This document shows, piece after piece, positions 1 to 26,514 of a stretch of 64,000 nucleotides of DNA (its first letter is position 1; each line of letters starts with the position of its first letter). The position numbers and the translations under genes were made by a program. Where the stretch lies: the NCBI GenBank assembly GCA_036023115.1, contig JAYKKT010000079.1, positions 10,841,501 through 10,905,500 of the forward strand, given 5' to 3'. Source of the stretch: Brasenia schreberi. Taxonomy: Eukaryota; Streptophyta; Magnoliopsida; Nymphaeales; Cabombaceae. Under the pieces are notes generated by a model, which searched no databases, was not told the DNA's origin, and saw only the letters and a program-made list of their open reading frames with translations.

Positions 1-76
1 CGGAACATAATCTTTCACCTCAAATATTTGGTTTTTCCAACAAACTGCAAGGCTCGACCAGACGGCAATCAACACC

Positions 77-987
77 ATGTCTAAGCTGTCTACAGAAACG
101 GACCAAGGCACAACAAGAGAGAACTCTACTGTCATAGTTCTGCAACGCCCGAACGCAGCAGACTACCGTCCGCGGCAACCAACGAAGCAGCAACCTGCTG
201 CTCTCTCATACGTCGCACGACCAATGCACGGAACCGCCTCTCCTTCGCAACAACGACACGGCACTGGGACAACAGTCGGTTGTTGTCCACTATTGCAGCA
301 GCAACAACGTAGAACACCCTTCTGTAGCATGAATGGAACACTCTTCTACGGCTTGTACGTTTTCAGCAGCACCCGAGTTGCACATTGTTGCTCTTCATCC
401 ACTAGCAGCAATGCAGCCACGAATATCTCCCCCGGTTGTTCCCTCGGTTGCTCCAACAGCACAGCAACTAGTTCGTGAACTACTGCACTTCACCGCAGCA
501 CAACAGCCTTCTGCTACCACAGATCAACAGTTCGCAATCTGTCCAATAGGAACAACTCCTCTTGCTGCTATTGACGAGAAATTACAGCGCTCCAACCACT
601 CTTCCTCAGGCCTCTTCGCCCACCCTCCGCCGCAGCAAATCGATACACCATGCTGCTGCACCTCAACGCACAACAGCAACACTTGTACGCTCTTGAGTTT
701 CAGCCATTTTAAAGCAAATTACAGTAGAGATGCACTATGCAACAGCAATCTCTTCAAAGACTAGACAGAAACATGACTGAATACTTACAGTGGCTATTGA
801 ATTTTCGGCAAGGCTTCCCCTTTCTGGAAGGCAACTTGCTACCCCAAATTACAACCCAAGCACTATAGTAGCAATAATACAATCAGATGGGAAACTCAGG
901 GACTACAGTGCATTAAAACAGAAAAAAGTAGCGACCCAACTGCGATTCATCCAAAATACAACACCAAAACACTCCAAACCAGGTTGA
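77..987 (+). other. Unclassified Q/S/T/A-rich open stretches
   Basis: Three overlapping open frames (77-478, 333-764, 790-987) cover this segment on the plus strand. The 333-764 frame is rich in Ala, Gln, Pro, Ser and Thr, partly because the DNA is rich in CAACAGC-type triplets. I recognise no domain and no start context or splice structure that selects one frame. It could be a decayed gag or a low-complexity part of a host protein, or simply non-coding. It is not supported as a functional gene. Confidence 0.2.
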
Positions 988-3258
988 CCTCCTCCCACAC
1001 AGCAACCCGATGCTCGACCCACCAAAATGCCTGAGCTTTGATTGGTTTTCACGATGAAAGGAAATCAAAGCAGTTTTTCTGTTCTTTTCGTTTATTCGGT
1101 ATTTTTTAGCAATGAGACGATCATATTTGCAGTATCATTAAGAGAAGTTGAGATTTATTTTGAGGTATTCACAGGCTCTTCCTCCAGCTTATTTGGTTAC
1201 TTAATTGTGAGCTAGTTGTTTCATGTTTCTTAGCATATTTTTACTTTTTGGTAGTGACTAAGGGTATTGATATTATTGTATTTGGAGATATCTTATTGTA
1301 ATAATCTATTTTTATAGTTGATAATTTTCTAGGCTAAGCTCCATGATTTTATCTCTCCATTGAGAGGGTTTTCTAATTAAAAATTATATGTTTTTATGTA
1401 TTAATTTTTAAACATACATATTTAGAGATCGTTCACATTTTTAGAAAAGAGCTTTTAAGGCTTATGTAGATTATTATTCAGCTTTTTTTCCCATCGACCA
1501 CCTGCAGCCTGCTTTCATATTAGTTCTGACGATCGTAACGCCAGATGACCTTGATTCAACCTCATTGAGCCTCGCCTCTTGATGATTTACAATTTGTACA
1601 ACCACACCACTCTATCGTGCAGTAATGTTTTTGGGCTCCCCTATCGAACAGACACACACTCTCGCTCTCAACGGAAATCTTCAGGGTCAGGGCACTCTCT
1701 TGCACCCACTAGAGCTCACACTCACCAACACCAGTCTTACTACACTCAGTAGTAGGAAAGAGGGCCAAGACGGGAGAAGGTTGTGGTAATCACTCGCGTT
1801 TCACTCTTGGAATGCAGTGCCAGCTCAATACCGCTTAACACCCTTTTGTAATGCATGGTTCAGGTCCTTGCAGACCTGACTTTGGGCGACCACTAGATAC
1901 TTACAACCCATTACCTGTTGGATAAGAGCCGAGCTAGCTCAGGTCTAGTAGACCAAATCCTAGCTAACCGAGAGCCGGTTCACATCCCTGCATTATTACA
2001 TGAATCAAATAACTATAAGGCTCAAAGATCTGACCCACTACAACCTAGATATGTTCAAGGCCATGATCGGCAAACCCAAATGACTGAAGACAACCCCCCC
2101 CCCCCCCCCACCTCTTGGGGCACTTTTTTGTATGGTGCGCCATATTGCATGCACCCACGTGTGAGAAACTAATTGGTATATATCGATCCATTATAACCAA
2201 TCCTTAAGGTCCCACATCACATGCCAAAAAGGTGTTGTCACCAAATAGAACATCTTCAAATGACATAGAAATCTTACTATTTGAAGTGTGAGGCATGCAG
2301 AGGGTGCTAACCTCTGCCAAGGATCAATCGTGTTGGGGTCCCTAGGAATCTTACTAAGAATATCACAATGAAGACTAGTTGCGAACAAGGCTTTGATAGC
2401 TTTCTGAAGCACTTTGAAAGCCTTTTAGAGCTCTTTTCAAGCTTTCTTCAGTTTTCTACTAAGGTTCGGGTCTCATTCAAGTCAAAACCTTAGAAATGTC
2501 TGAAGTTGAAGTCACCTTGGAGACATAAACTGCTTGAAAGGATTTTAGTATTTTAACATTATCTCCCTCTTTACCACTCTAATTGATTCAACTTTTAATG
2601 TATTAAAAGTAGACATACAAACCTATTCAATGGATCAAAAATCGGACAATTCCAATAAAAAATGGACTTTTGGTGATTTTTTAAATCCTATCGAGATTTA
2701 ACAAAATCGATACTTCGGTTCACAAGTCGATGACCTATTTACAAGTCTTTTAACAAAATCGACTTGTTTCCCATATAGCTCCCTTGTCCCATACTTCGGT
2801 TCACAAAATTCTTAAGAAGATACAGACCTTTTTAGAGACCCAAAAATTGGCCAATTTGGACAAGAAGCAGTCGAGTTACAACCGTTCTTGAGAAGGTATG
2901 CTCAGTTGTTTGAGACTCAAGTGCCTTTGACAAGGTTTGCTTCCTTCCTTCCTATCTCTATCTTCCAAACTTAGATTTGGGTGGTTCTTGATCTCTTAGA
3001 AAGCACACGAAATAAGATTTCTAGACAAGAATTAAGAAAATCCATTCAAAATATACTTTTAGCAAATTTTACAACTCATTGCAGATATCATGTAAACTCA
3101 TGGTTGTGAGTTTAATTATGTAGCTGAATACATAAAGGACAAGCTTATAATGAAAAAGCAATGGAGAATAAAAAAGGGATTTTATTGACTAAAAAGAGGG
3201 GTTGTGAGCGTCACTAAGGATTATTACTAAGAAAGAAACGAGGCAAAGAAAGAAAATA
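988..3258. other. Intergenic, no recognisable gene
   Basis: Mostly AT-rich sequence with a 17-bp C run near 2094-2110. The open frames at 1918-2172 and 2191-2412 show no family resemblance that I can see. The mixed composition suggests old transposon debris, but no terminal repeat or domain supports a specific class. Confidence 0.4.
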
Positions 3259-3447
3259 AACAAGTGATATGTGATAGTCGATGTATTGATTTATGTGGTC
3301 TTAAGATCTATTTTATAAATGAACAAGTGATATGTGATAATCGATGTATTGATTTGTGTTGTCTCAAGATCAATTTTATAAATAAACAAGTGATGTGTGA
3401 TAATAGATGTTTTGATTTATGTTGTCTCAAGATCCATTTTATAATCG
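3259..3447. repeat. 63-bp tandem repeat, three copies
   Basis: The motif beginning AACAAGTGATATGTGATA recurs with a spacing of exactly 63 bp (CAAGTG at 3261, 3324 and 3387). The three copies differ at a handful of positions. Because 63 is a multiple of three, one plus-strand frame reads as a 21-residue repeat (C-D-x-R-C-x-D-L-C). That is a consequence of the period and not evidence of a protein. Confidence 0.85.
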
Positions 3448-3543
3448 TAGGTTGATTCCATAGACTTCTCCACTCCTTTGGATTGTGGGTCACAAGCTCA
3501 ATTTTAAGGATTAATTAAAAAAAGTAGACAATTAACCCTGCAA

Positions 3544-4639
3544 GTGACTCCTAGAATTGTCGGGATTGAGCTGCCCCCAACAATCCACAACAGGGAATTG
3601 CTCTGTGAAACCAAACATTGGCAGCGATGGGTTGAATTTGAATGCGAAAAATGGGGATACAGTTTTGTTCTCAATTCCACGGGTTCAGCGGGTAGTTTGG
3701 TCCTCGGTTGGAAGGATGGCCTTCAAATAAATAATAATATTTATAACATCATGGTTTCTCCATTTGTTGCTCGGTGTGAGATCATGTGCTACATCTACAT
3801 TAGCATTTGCTATGAGTTCACCTTCACAGTTTAGAGGCTCAATTTGAGACTATTGGACGTTCATTACCTAGTATCTTGGAACTTTTTGTCATCGTCGGGG
3901 GCTTCAATGCGATTGCTTCGCTAGGCGAAAACGAGGGCGGTCGGCTTAAATCATCTAGTTCTGTGCAGCAGTTCTCTATCTTAGACTTGATATTCGATTC
4001 ATTGAATCACGATTTACGTGGACGAACTGCAGCACCTCTGACCGATTAACTAATGAAAGGCTTGATCATGGGATTGTTCACAAGCATACGATTATGTGTT
4101 TCAATTTACTAATAGAAGACATGTTGATGGTCTCGCCAAAAATTATTGTTCCCTTCTCTTTGATATTCATCCACAGTTGCAATGCCAAAGAGAGGATTTG
4201 GGTTTCAAGAGAGTGAGTTTCCCCTTGAGGAAGTATCGTATACCATTGAATCCTACTGGCAATAAAGAATAGATGACAAATCGATGCCTAGATTATTTTC
4301 TAAACTTAAGTTAATCCACCATGCCTGAGTGAATTGGGACTGGCATTGTCCTCTCAATACCAGCGTGAAGATCACAAATCTGAAAGAGCATTTAGATAGC
4401 CTTCAAATAGATTTAGATGTTTAAGTGCAACGCAGACACCAATATCTTGAACAACACCCACAGCCTTAAATCATGATCACTCCTGGAAGGACAGGCACGT
4501 ACAAAATTGCTTCAACCGGATGATTGCGACTCTAAATTTTTTCATACTCAAGTGGCACAAAGGCATCACAGGAATGAAATATGGAATACGTTTGATGAGG
4601 TCATTTGGCAACGAGGATGAGAAAATGTGGGGGATATTG
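3544..4639 (+). mobile_element. L1-type LINE remnant, endonuclease part
   Basis: Broken reading frames on the plus strand resemble the apurinic-type endonuclease of plant L1 LINEs. In order they read CETKHWQRWVEFECEKWGYS with GSLVLGWKDG, then IVGGFNAIA-x2-GENEGGR, then WTNCSTSDRLTNERLD. Near 4500-4600 come CDSKFFHTQVAQRHHRNEIW, matching the linker before reverse transcriptase. Several frameshifts and stops make it dead. The frame stops at about 4639, where an unrelated LTR-like start (TGTAGACACCC) begins. The downstream half of an L1 in the same orientation resumes at about 8871, so the two pieces are probably one element split by a later insertion. About 90 codons between them appear to be missing. 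Confidence 0.75.
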
Positions 4640-5489
4640 TGTAGACACCCAAAATTTTCTTTTAAAATTCTTATCTTTTTAGGAAAGTGGCCATTTTAGT
4701 AATTTTGGGGTTTTTGAAGGAAAAAGGCACTAAACGAGTTTCTTTTGGTACCAAAATTTGATGAAAGCTTTAAAATGATGAAAGAATGCTTTCCGTTCTG
4801 AAAATTTCGAATTTTGACAAAATTGAGAAAAATAACGATTTTGCCCCCAGCATGAAAAAGCTGGATTTCGTTTTCTTAAAAGATTTATGACAAAAAGTAT
4901 GTTGAAAGCTTGCCCTTTGAAAAGATACAGGCATGTATAAGATAATTTGACACCTGAAAAGGCAGGTGGGTGCCCAAAAAGGAGAGCGGGCATCAAAAAG
5001 GGAAAGTGAGCTTCCCAAAAAGAAAAGTTCATATTCGGAGAGAAATCAGTTGCCCGAGGAAAAAGTTGATGTTATCAAAGGAAAGGAAAGATGGAAGCAA
5101 GAAAGAACGCTCCGAAAACAAAGGTTTGATATCGAACGCCTTTCGTAACATGTATATGTTATGATTGGTTGTTGAGGTAATTAGTGTATTGATATGCATC
5201 AGTTTGGCATTGTCATCTGTTACTGTTATGTTAAGAATAATGTTGATATTCCAACACTCATGGAAGAAATCTAACGAGCATGATGGTTGGTTTTCAAAAA
5301 CGTAACATGGGCTTACTTGAACGCTTTTGTAGAAACGCATGTAACATGGATTTGCATAACCACTTTCACAGCAAACATGCAGTTTTATCCAGTTTGATTG
5401 CTAAACTGGCTGGGCTGTACAAAGGTGTTTCTGTTAGCTTGTCAAAGTGCATCTTGAAATACAATACAACAAGTCATATCTAGACTCGC

Positions 5490-6470
5490 GGCACCCAGCT
5501 AAAGGCTGCTCATGCAGAAGTTGCACGCTGGTAAAAAGAAGCAGAACATAATTGGAGTTGTTCGAAGGGAAACATGTGGAAGCCGCCCTAGGTCGTCACA
5601 CGAAGAATCCACTGATGCCAATATTTGAGTATTCCTGCAAAAGTAAGAGGAGACGTTAGATCCAGTGTGACAGGGACAGTAGAAAAACGACATATAATTC
5701 AGCAAGAGGAACAACAAAGGGGCTTTGTCTGAAAAGGTTCCTGATGTGCCGAAGCCTGCACATCCTCTAAGTTTCCTTTCACTCTCTCCATGGGTCAGTC
5801 TTATTGGCTGTTCAGATCCTAAGAACGTGAGAGATGAAAGAAGGGAACGGTTCACAATATGAAGTAGGGAATGTCCTGGCTACTTCAGGTTCTAAGAATA
5901 AGAAAAGCCAGTTACAGGACTTACTAACTGATCAGATCTTGGCTAACATATGCCACCAACACAGCTTGAAGAGGCGAAGTCTTCTTACAATGATGAAGAC
6001 TCTATTGAGACAAAAGATATGAAGAAGAGTTGCAGCAGAACTACTGATGATTATACAAGTAACAAGAGTCTCGGTTTATTATTTATGTTGTTTTTTTGTC
6101 TGCAAGCCCATTCACAGCAGGCAGGTTCAAAGACGCTCTAATGAGAACAATGATAATGTAGTTGCTGGGAATCTGTCATGTAGTTCACCTTTGTCCAAAC
6201 CAAAGAGGCAAGCAAGAATGAGAATCATGCAGATGAGAGACGCCAATGTTTCAGTGTGTTCTGATGGAAAACACTGATTTAACATGAAGATGGTAGCAGT
6301 CATGTACTGCCAGATCGTGATGTGTAACAGGAAAGGCAGCTGATCCTGATACTGCCAATATCAGAAAGATTCATATTTACCAATGGAGTTCTTGAAGTTA
6401 AAGCTGCTGCCCCTCCATCACCAAAGAGGGTTGGACTAGCACGGGGTGGTATCAAGTGGATTGACCTCAC
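5490..6470 (+). pseudogene. Coding-like fragments, unidentified, within the LTR-like block
   Basis: Open plus-strand frames shift about every 100-200 bp. Recognisable stretches include GSKNKKSQLQDLLTDQILAN, then MPPTQLEEAKSSYNDEDSIE, then SSPLSKPKRQARMRIMQMRD, and near 6395 a PPSPKRVGLARG-like piece. The charged, Lys/Ser-rich composition resembles exons of a nuclear protein, and the frame shifts mark it as decayed. I considered a CXC/TSO1-type origin for the cysteine-rich start (GCSCRSC) but the match is too weak to name. It lies directly upstream of the MED15 fragment and may have been captured with it or separately. Confidence 0.35.
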
Positions 6471-6477
6471 TCCGTGA

Positions 6478-6990
6478 CATTCAAGAGGATGCATTTCAGA
6501 AGACAGATATCTACGGAGAATATCGCTTTAGATGCTTACTATGGAATCAAAATCTACCAATACAAGTTCATCGAACCCTGTTGCTGGAGGTCAAAACCCA
6601 CCAGAACAAGCACTCCAAAGTATGCATCAAACACGGAATCAAGGACAATCTTTACCGATTCCCTTACCTAATCAGGCTCAAAGACGACAACAGATGCTGA
6701 TCCAGAGAATTCAAAATCCCATGCCATCTACCTTTGTACAAGAATACGTTTTCAACTCCTCAGAGGCAAATCCAAGGAAGGCAGCACCTTCAGCAGCAAG
6801 TTGCAGCACAACAGAATCAGCAACAGACGCATAATCGACAACACATTCTTTACCAGCAGCAGCTATTGAAACAGAAAATGTAACAGCAGGGAACTATCCA
6901 GCGGTCTCTCTTGCAGCAATCGCACATGCCACAGCAGCAATCTATGTTGCAGCCAAACCACTTACCAAGTTCAGCTCCCATCGATTTCTA
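6478..6990 (+). pseudogene. MED15-like: Mediator subunit 15 (MED15) pseudogene fragment
   Basis: Plant MED15 is a tail subunit of the Mediator coactivator, with an N-terminal KIX domain followed by a long Gln-rich region. Here YLRRISL, a stop codon (TAG, 6529-6531) and MLTMESKSTN match the last KIX helix and its exit. NQGQSLPIPLPNQAQ follows, then, after a frameshift between about 6740 and 6785, a Gln-rich stretch including HILYQQQLLKQKM. A TAA sits at 6881-6883, followed by SHMPQQQSMLQPNHLPSS. A missing base just before the YLRRISL motif breaks the frame upstream. The order matches plant MED15, but material between the KIX exit and the Gln-rich part is shortened. The two stops and two shifts make it non-functional. 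Gln-rich debris continues weakly to about 7260. Confidence 0.7.
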
Positions 6991-7364
6991 CAAGGAACAC
7001 CACAACAGTAAGGAGGACGTGTACAGTATCCACTTACCAAATAGCACGATGATTGATTTCAGCAAGTAACGGTGGTGATCGACTCGGTGAAGGCAGGTCC
7101 ATCTATAGCAACGTGAAACAACCAGCTCCACCGGACTAGCTGATCTTCCCTTACTCCCAAATCCAGCACCAACTTACCATGTTGAACCACATCAAGCCTC
7201 ATCCAATTCCATGTTGGTGGTTGAATTTAGCAACTAACTACAGCAAGCAGTTGCCAGAACCAGCAGCACTTCCCAAATACGATTTTTGCAGCAGAAAGTT
7301 GCCAAAAAGCTGCTTTGTTCAGCAAGGAAGTTACCTTGCCCAATTCTTCACCCAAGAGGCATCC

Positions 7365-7530
7365 TTTGGCCTATAAAAGGGGCCTCAAGGATGCTGCAAA
7401 GGCATCCTCCAGTCACCACAAAGCATCAATCCCGGAAAACCAAGAAAACAGGAACATTCAGTAAGAAAATTTAGAGAAATAGAGAGAGAGAGAGAGAGAA
7501 AGGAAGAGAAGAAGGAGAAGAAGGAAGTTC
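7365..7530 (+). promoter_or_regulatory. TATA box and GA-rich leader of the LTR-like block
   Basis: CTATAAAAGGGGCC at about 7372-7385 is a strong TATA box. About 100 bp downstream is a purine-rich leader with a (GA)n run at 7481-7500. This arrangement is usual at the U3/R border of plant LTRs. If active, transcription would run rightwards, away from the MED15 fragment. Confidence 0.5.
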
Positions 7531-8870
7531 GGCCTGGTTCCGACGTCCGACGATCGTCCGGCGAAGTGCTCCTACGTCCCCTCTCACTCACACAAGTTGG
7601 AATTCTTGCACAAATTGGTTTTAATTCATGAGAATCTGAAAAAGCACAAATTCTGGAAATTTGTACATGAATCAAGGCTTTGAGCCCATGTTCTTCATTT
7701 ATATCGATACAAACATGCATGATTCCTTCATAAACGAAATTAAAATCCATGTTTAGATGATTTTCATGATTTATTAGGACTGATACTGGTTGAACTTTGT
7801 TCTAGAATCACGTTAGGAACCTTCTGAAATTTTCTGTAAAACTGATTTTTGAAACTGTCTGTGCACACATGTCTGATCACAAAATTTTTATAGACAAACG
7901 GATAAGCCAATTGCTTCGAAATTTTGCATGAATAATCTAGACATATCGGACGTTCTTAGATAAAATTTTGAGGAATTTTTATGAACGGTTGCCTAGTCAA
8001 TTAGATCTGTGAAGTTTATACAAAATACAGATTGAGTTTTACAGAAACAGAACGTTCAGTAACAGACCTCTGTTCTTTTGCCCATATCTCTGCAACCACT
8101 GAATGAAATTGGATGAAATTTGATTCTTTGAAAACCTAACATCCGTATCTTTTTAACACAATAAATTTTATCGAAATTTGATGACTGAGCACTGAGATAT
8201 TGCTGTTTTTCTGAGCTTCTGATCCACAGAAACAGGGTTGTTCTGAATTTTATACCAGTTTCTGATTTTGTATTTAATTCTCAGAAAATAAAGAACTAAA
8301 TTATAAAATAAAAATATATTCTGATTCTACACATACGTGTCTCTATTCTGTAATTAGAATTTTTGGAGAATCAGAAATATTTTTAAAAATTCAGAGAACA
8401 GGCCTCTGAAACTGAACAGGTTCTGCAAATCTAAGAATCTGAAATTTTTCAGAAATCAAGAACTTAATCACAAATCTGAAACTTTGGAAAATCTGGTTTT
8501 TCCTTTCTTGAATTAACGGATTCAAATAAGTTTCAAGCATCTAGGCTGACCCTTGAGCGCCGGTTCAAGAAGGCCTAAGTCGAAAAAAATCTCACTTGTC
8601 CACAATCGTTCTTAGAAGTCAGAAAATCAGAATTTGTTAGTTTTGGTAAACTAATTGGCATGCTCTCGCAACCCGACATAGTTCGAGGGTTTGATTTTGA
8701 ATCCCAAACGATTTGAAATAAAATCACGTCTACATATTGCAGTCGATCGACTATTTTCAATCCCCATTTACTACAGGTTCCGTGTCAAAGTCTCTATTGA
8801 AATTAATAATTGATTAACTCGGCCAGTCATAGATGACAAAATAAAATAAGTGGCATTCTCTATTTGTCCT

Positions 8871-10420
8871 ATTGTGCGCCAGGTGTGGTGTTTTTCACCA
8901 AAGCTTTTCCAACATTACTGGAATATTATCAAGAAGGATGTTCTTTCTACTGTTCGAGGTTTCTCAAAGAAGATAAGCTCTCTTATCCAATCTTAATCAC
9001 TCTTTTATAACTTATTCCTAAAGTTCCTGATGTCATGTGCTGCCTATCAGTTTGTGTTTTAAAATCATTTCAAAGATTTTGGCGAGGCGTTTTAAACGAT
9101 ATGTGAACAGACTCGGTGGTGATAATCAATCTGCATTGGTTAATGGTCATCTTATTTCAGATAATATTCTAGTTGTGTATGAATATACACGTTACGTAGA
9201 AAATAAAAGATCCAGCAAAAGATTGATATGATGGTGAAACTCGTCTAAGTGAGGCTCAGAGTAGAGCTTAGTGGAGATTTCTATGGTTTATCATGCGAAA
9301 AATGGGATTGTGTCTTCAATGAGTTCAATGGACATTTTGGAAGGTTACAATTCTCAACGTATTCGTGGGGCATTCACCACGTTACCAACTTTCACCATAC
9401 TTGTTTTTGTTCTATGGCGACAATAGCATGACAAAAGAAAAATGCATTGCATTAGTTGGAAACGGATGTGCATGAAAAAGAGTGATGATAGGCTGGGGTT
9501 TAAATAGCTTAAATACTTTAATTTAGCCTTGTCAGTAAGCAGGGCTGGTGAATACTTCATGGTAGGTTGGCATTCCTTATTTTATAAGGTTTTAATCAAA
9601 TACCGTGGGTTCATGGAGGCTAATATTTTTCTTAACTCATCTTGGGCTTGGAAGAGCCTTCTTTTGGGTCGACATGTTTTAGAATGTGGCCTTTGTTGGA
9701 CCCTTGACGATGGGAAAGACATCTTCATCTTGGTTAATCCATGGATTGTTTCTACCTATTTATCCGTTTATTGTGCCAAATGAACATTTGTCAATTCTCA
9801 ATAGGTGATGGTTTCTTAATTGTTATTACCAAATGCTGAATGGAATGAAGTCTTGGTGCTGCAATGCTTGTCACCGGCCTTTTTCCCAAATGTATTGCAA
9901 TTTAAAGCTACAAAATCTCAAGACATACAGGAGTGGCCATTGACAAGCTCGTGAAGGTACACAGTGGCATTTGGTTATGGGGTAAGTAGGGATTTTATTT
10001 CTCCTACGGTTAATGTAGGGAGGCATTTGGGAGTTACAGATTCCTAGAAAAATTGAATGCTTTTACATGGAAGATTTTGCAAGATGGAATTCCTGTTCGT
10101 GCCGACTTCTACATGAAATTTCAAGTGTCAACTGCCCCATATGCGACGATGAAATTACTAAAGACTTCTCACGTTCACAAGAAGGCAATAGAATCCTTCA
10201 TCAACTGATCGCGAACAGTCAATGTTCCCATTGAAAACCCTGTTATTCCTTTGCCTCAATCTGCGTCCATCTTACTTAGTACTGATTCAGACGGCAAAAA
10301 ATGCGACGGTCCCGTTACATAATAAGGGGAATTTTTCAAGTTCGAGATCTACTGACTTTCTTCGGCAGCTTGGGCTACATTTATTAAGGTGGTTTTTAAT
10401 GTCATACCATCTTATATAAT
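8871..10420 (+). mobile_element. L1-type LINE remnant, reverse-transcriptase part
   Basis: Plus-strand pieces match plant L1 reverse transcriptase: QHYWNIIKKDVLSTVRGF, LIPKVPD, ISLCFKIISKILARRFKR, DNQSALVNGHLISDNILVVY. From 9440 there is C-terminal material of the reverse-transcriptase/zf-RVT type, with AWKSLLLGRHVLECGLCW and DDGKDIFILVNPW. A possible RNase H start (ILLSTDSDGKK) lies near 10270. Frames are interrupted repeatedly and the catalytic FADD box is not visible. This appears to be the 3' half of the L1 whose endonuclease part is at 3544-4639. Confidence 0.75.
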
Positions 10421-10559
10421 GTCTCTTCAAACAACCAAAGAAACTAGGTGGAAAGAATACCAGCGCCATCTAGTGAATAATTTGGTCAGTCAGTCCTAAG
10501 TTTTGCTACATTGAATCGAAATTGACACCGGAATCCAAAAGTGGGGAAATGAGCCTTAG

Positions 10560-10839
10560 AAAATGGCAAGAAGCAAGAAGTGTGAAACGGTTAGAGAGTC
10601 ATAAAGAACTGAAATTGCCAAGAGGCCCACAGAAAGGCAGCAGGAGGTGCCTACACCAGAGATCGAACTCATCACCCCAACCGGCACAATAGTTGAAACA
10701 GAAAGTATTAGCATCAAAGAATGTGAAGGATATTGGTACTAAGTTAACTAGACATGAGCACCACCATGCTGAAACAAAGAACATCCAAGATACAAAATGA
10801 ACAAGTCCATTCAGAGGGAGCACGGTCTGGTTCAAAGAA
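10560..10839 (-). other. Probable GDI 3' UTR
   Basis: About 280 bp downstream of the GDI stop (10840-10842) lies T-rich sequence on the minus strand without a long frame. The L1 remnant ends further on, near 10420. No canonical AATAAA is obvious, so the polyadenylation site is inferred only from position. Confidence 0.4.
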
Positions 10840-25479
<14,640 letters not shown>

Positions 25480-25835
25480 CGCGGCCGGCGTAGAAAATCC
25501 ACAGACAAAAGAGAGAGAAAAACGTCTGTGAGTGTCTCTTTCTCCCTCCGATCTCGAGCTAGATTTTCCTCGACAATGATATGGAAGAGAGAGGAGGGGA
25601 GGGGGGGATGCGATCCGGCTTGCTGACTAAAGTAGTGGGGACGAGACGACAGAGGGACGCCCTCTTTTGACGGTCGTCCGTAATGACCACCGTGTCTCCG
25701 TAGTTTCCGTTGAATGACCAACAAGCCCTCACATCGTTGGCTGCGGTGTCGTGGTAGGGAGTGAAACAGCACGACACGAGAAAACGGCGATTTCGGACTC
25801 GGTTTTAAGGAAAGAGAGTGTCGTCGACTCAGCGT
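25480..25835 (-). promoter_or_regulatory. GDI 5' leader and compact promoter region
   Basis: On the gene strand this has a C/T-rich block (complement of 25584-25608) and further CT-rich sequence just before the ATG (GCGATGG context), typical of plant core-promoter Y patches and leaders. No clear TATA box is seen. Only about 356 bp separate the start codon from the probable gypsy LTR start at 25836, so distal promoter elements must lie within or beyond that retroelement. Confidence 0.5.
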
Positions 25836-26514
25836 TGACACCCAATGATAAAGAAGATGGTAAATCTCATGTACCCAGCACCAATGATACAATAATACCG
25901 AATCCACTGGCGTTTATCCACCTACATAAACACAAACACGAGATCCAATTTACCTCATATGAAAAGAGTCACCTCTACTCAAACCCGCCACACGAAAGGC
26001 CAACACCACTTCTCCAACATGTTCATTGTAACCAACTCAAGGGCAGAAATCAACCCTCGTTAACACGAGATCCAATTTACGCACAAATAGCATGTTTGAT
26101 CTGCACAGGTATGAAAAAACAAAAACTGTTAGGAAATATTTTGTGTAGGGAAAAAGAGTGCATAAATAGGAAGAAGAAAGGGAACTCTCGATATCCAAGA
26201 ATTCATTTTTTAGAATTCTTTCTTTCTTTGAAATGAAGCTTACGTCCTATTTTGTATTATGTTTTGAGGATTTCTACAGTCTACTTACTCTCTCCCTCTC
26301 TTAGAGGGAACCCAACAACTTGGTGATGTCTCCTTCTATAGTCATATTGCTCACCCCCTTCCTAAGACTAGCTATTGCCAAGAATGCCTAGGTACTCAAC
26401 TGTTGCTTATCCTCGCAGCCCACTCATTCGGCACCACTGTCATGTTGATTGGTTCGGTCGGAGATCATTGGAGACACCGACAACCGCTAACTAGAAGGGA
26501 AGCCAAACTTCTCA
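25836..26514 (+). repeat. 5' LTR of the gypsy element
   Basis: It starts TGACACCCAATG. It matches the 3' LTR over long stretches: TTTACCTCAT (25949 and 38452), GGATTTCTACAGTCTACT, CACTCATTCGGC versus CACTCGTTTAGC, and TCATTGGAGACA. The end is taken at CTCA just before TTGGCACGC, which resembles a degraded primer-binding site beginning TGGCGC. Confidence 0.7.

Larger units (their letters stand above)
4640..8775 (+). mobile_element. Large LTR-like block (possible solo LTR) inside the L1
   Basis: It starts with TGTAGACACCCAAAATTTTC, a typical plant gypsy LTR start. A TATA box (CTATAAAAGG near 7372) is followed by a GA-rich leader (7460-7530) and a long AT-rich, non-coding U5-like tail. The tail segment at about 8540-8690 matches the reverse complement of about 52550-52700: GCATCTAGG, TGACCCTTGA and CACTTGTCCACAATC are shared in order. 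The two blocks are therefore relatives in opposite orientation. The part upstream of the TATA box carries gene fragments, including MED15. No gag or pol was found, so a solo LTR or a non-autonomous element is likely. The right end and target-site duplication are not resolved. Confidence 0.5.

Noticed and set aside
5500..5640. CXC/TSO1-type cysteine-rich domain
   Set aside because: Only GCSCRSC and a weak following pattern fit. The second cysteine block and the RNPxAF-type linker are not seen.
4635..8874. TATTG as target-site duplication of the LTR-like block
   Set aside because: TATTG occurs at 4635-4639 and 8870-8874, but the sequence before the second copy does not end in CA and the block tail appears to stop near 8775.
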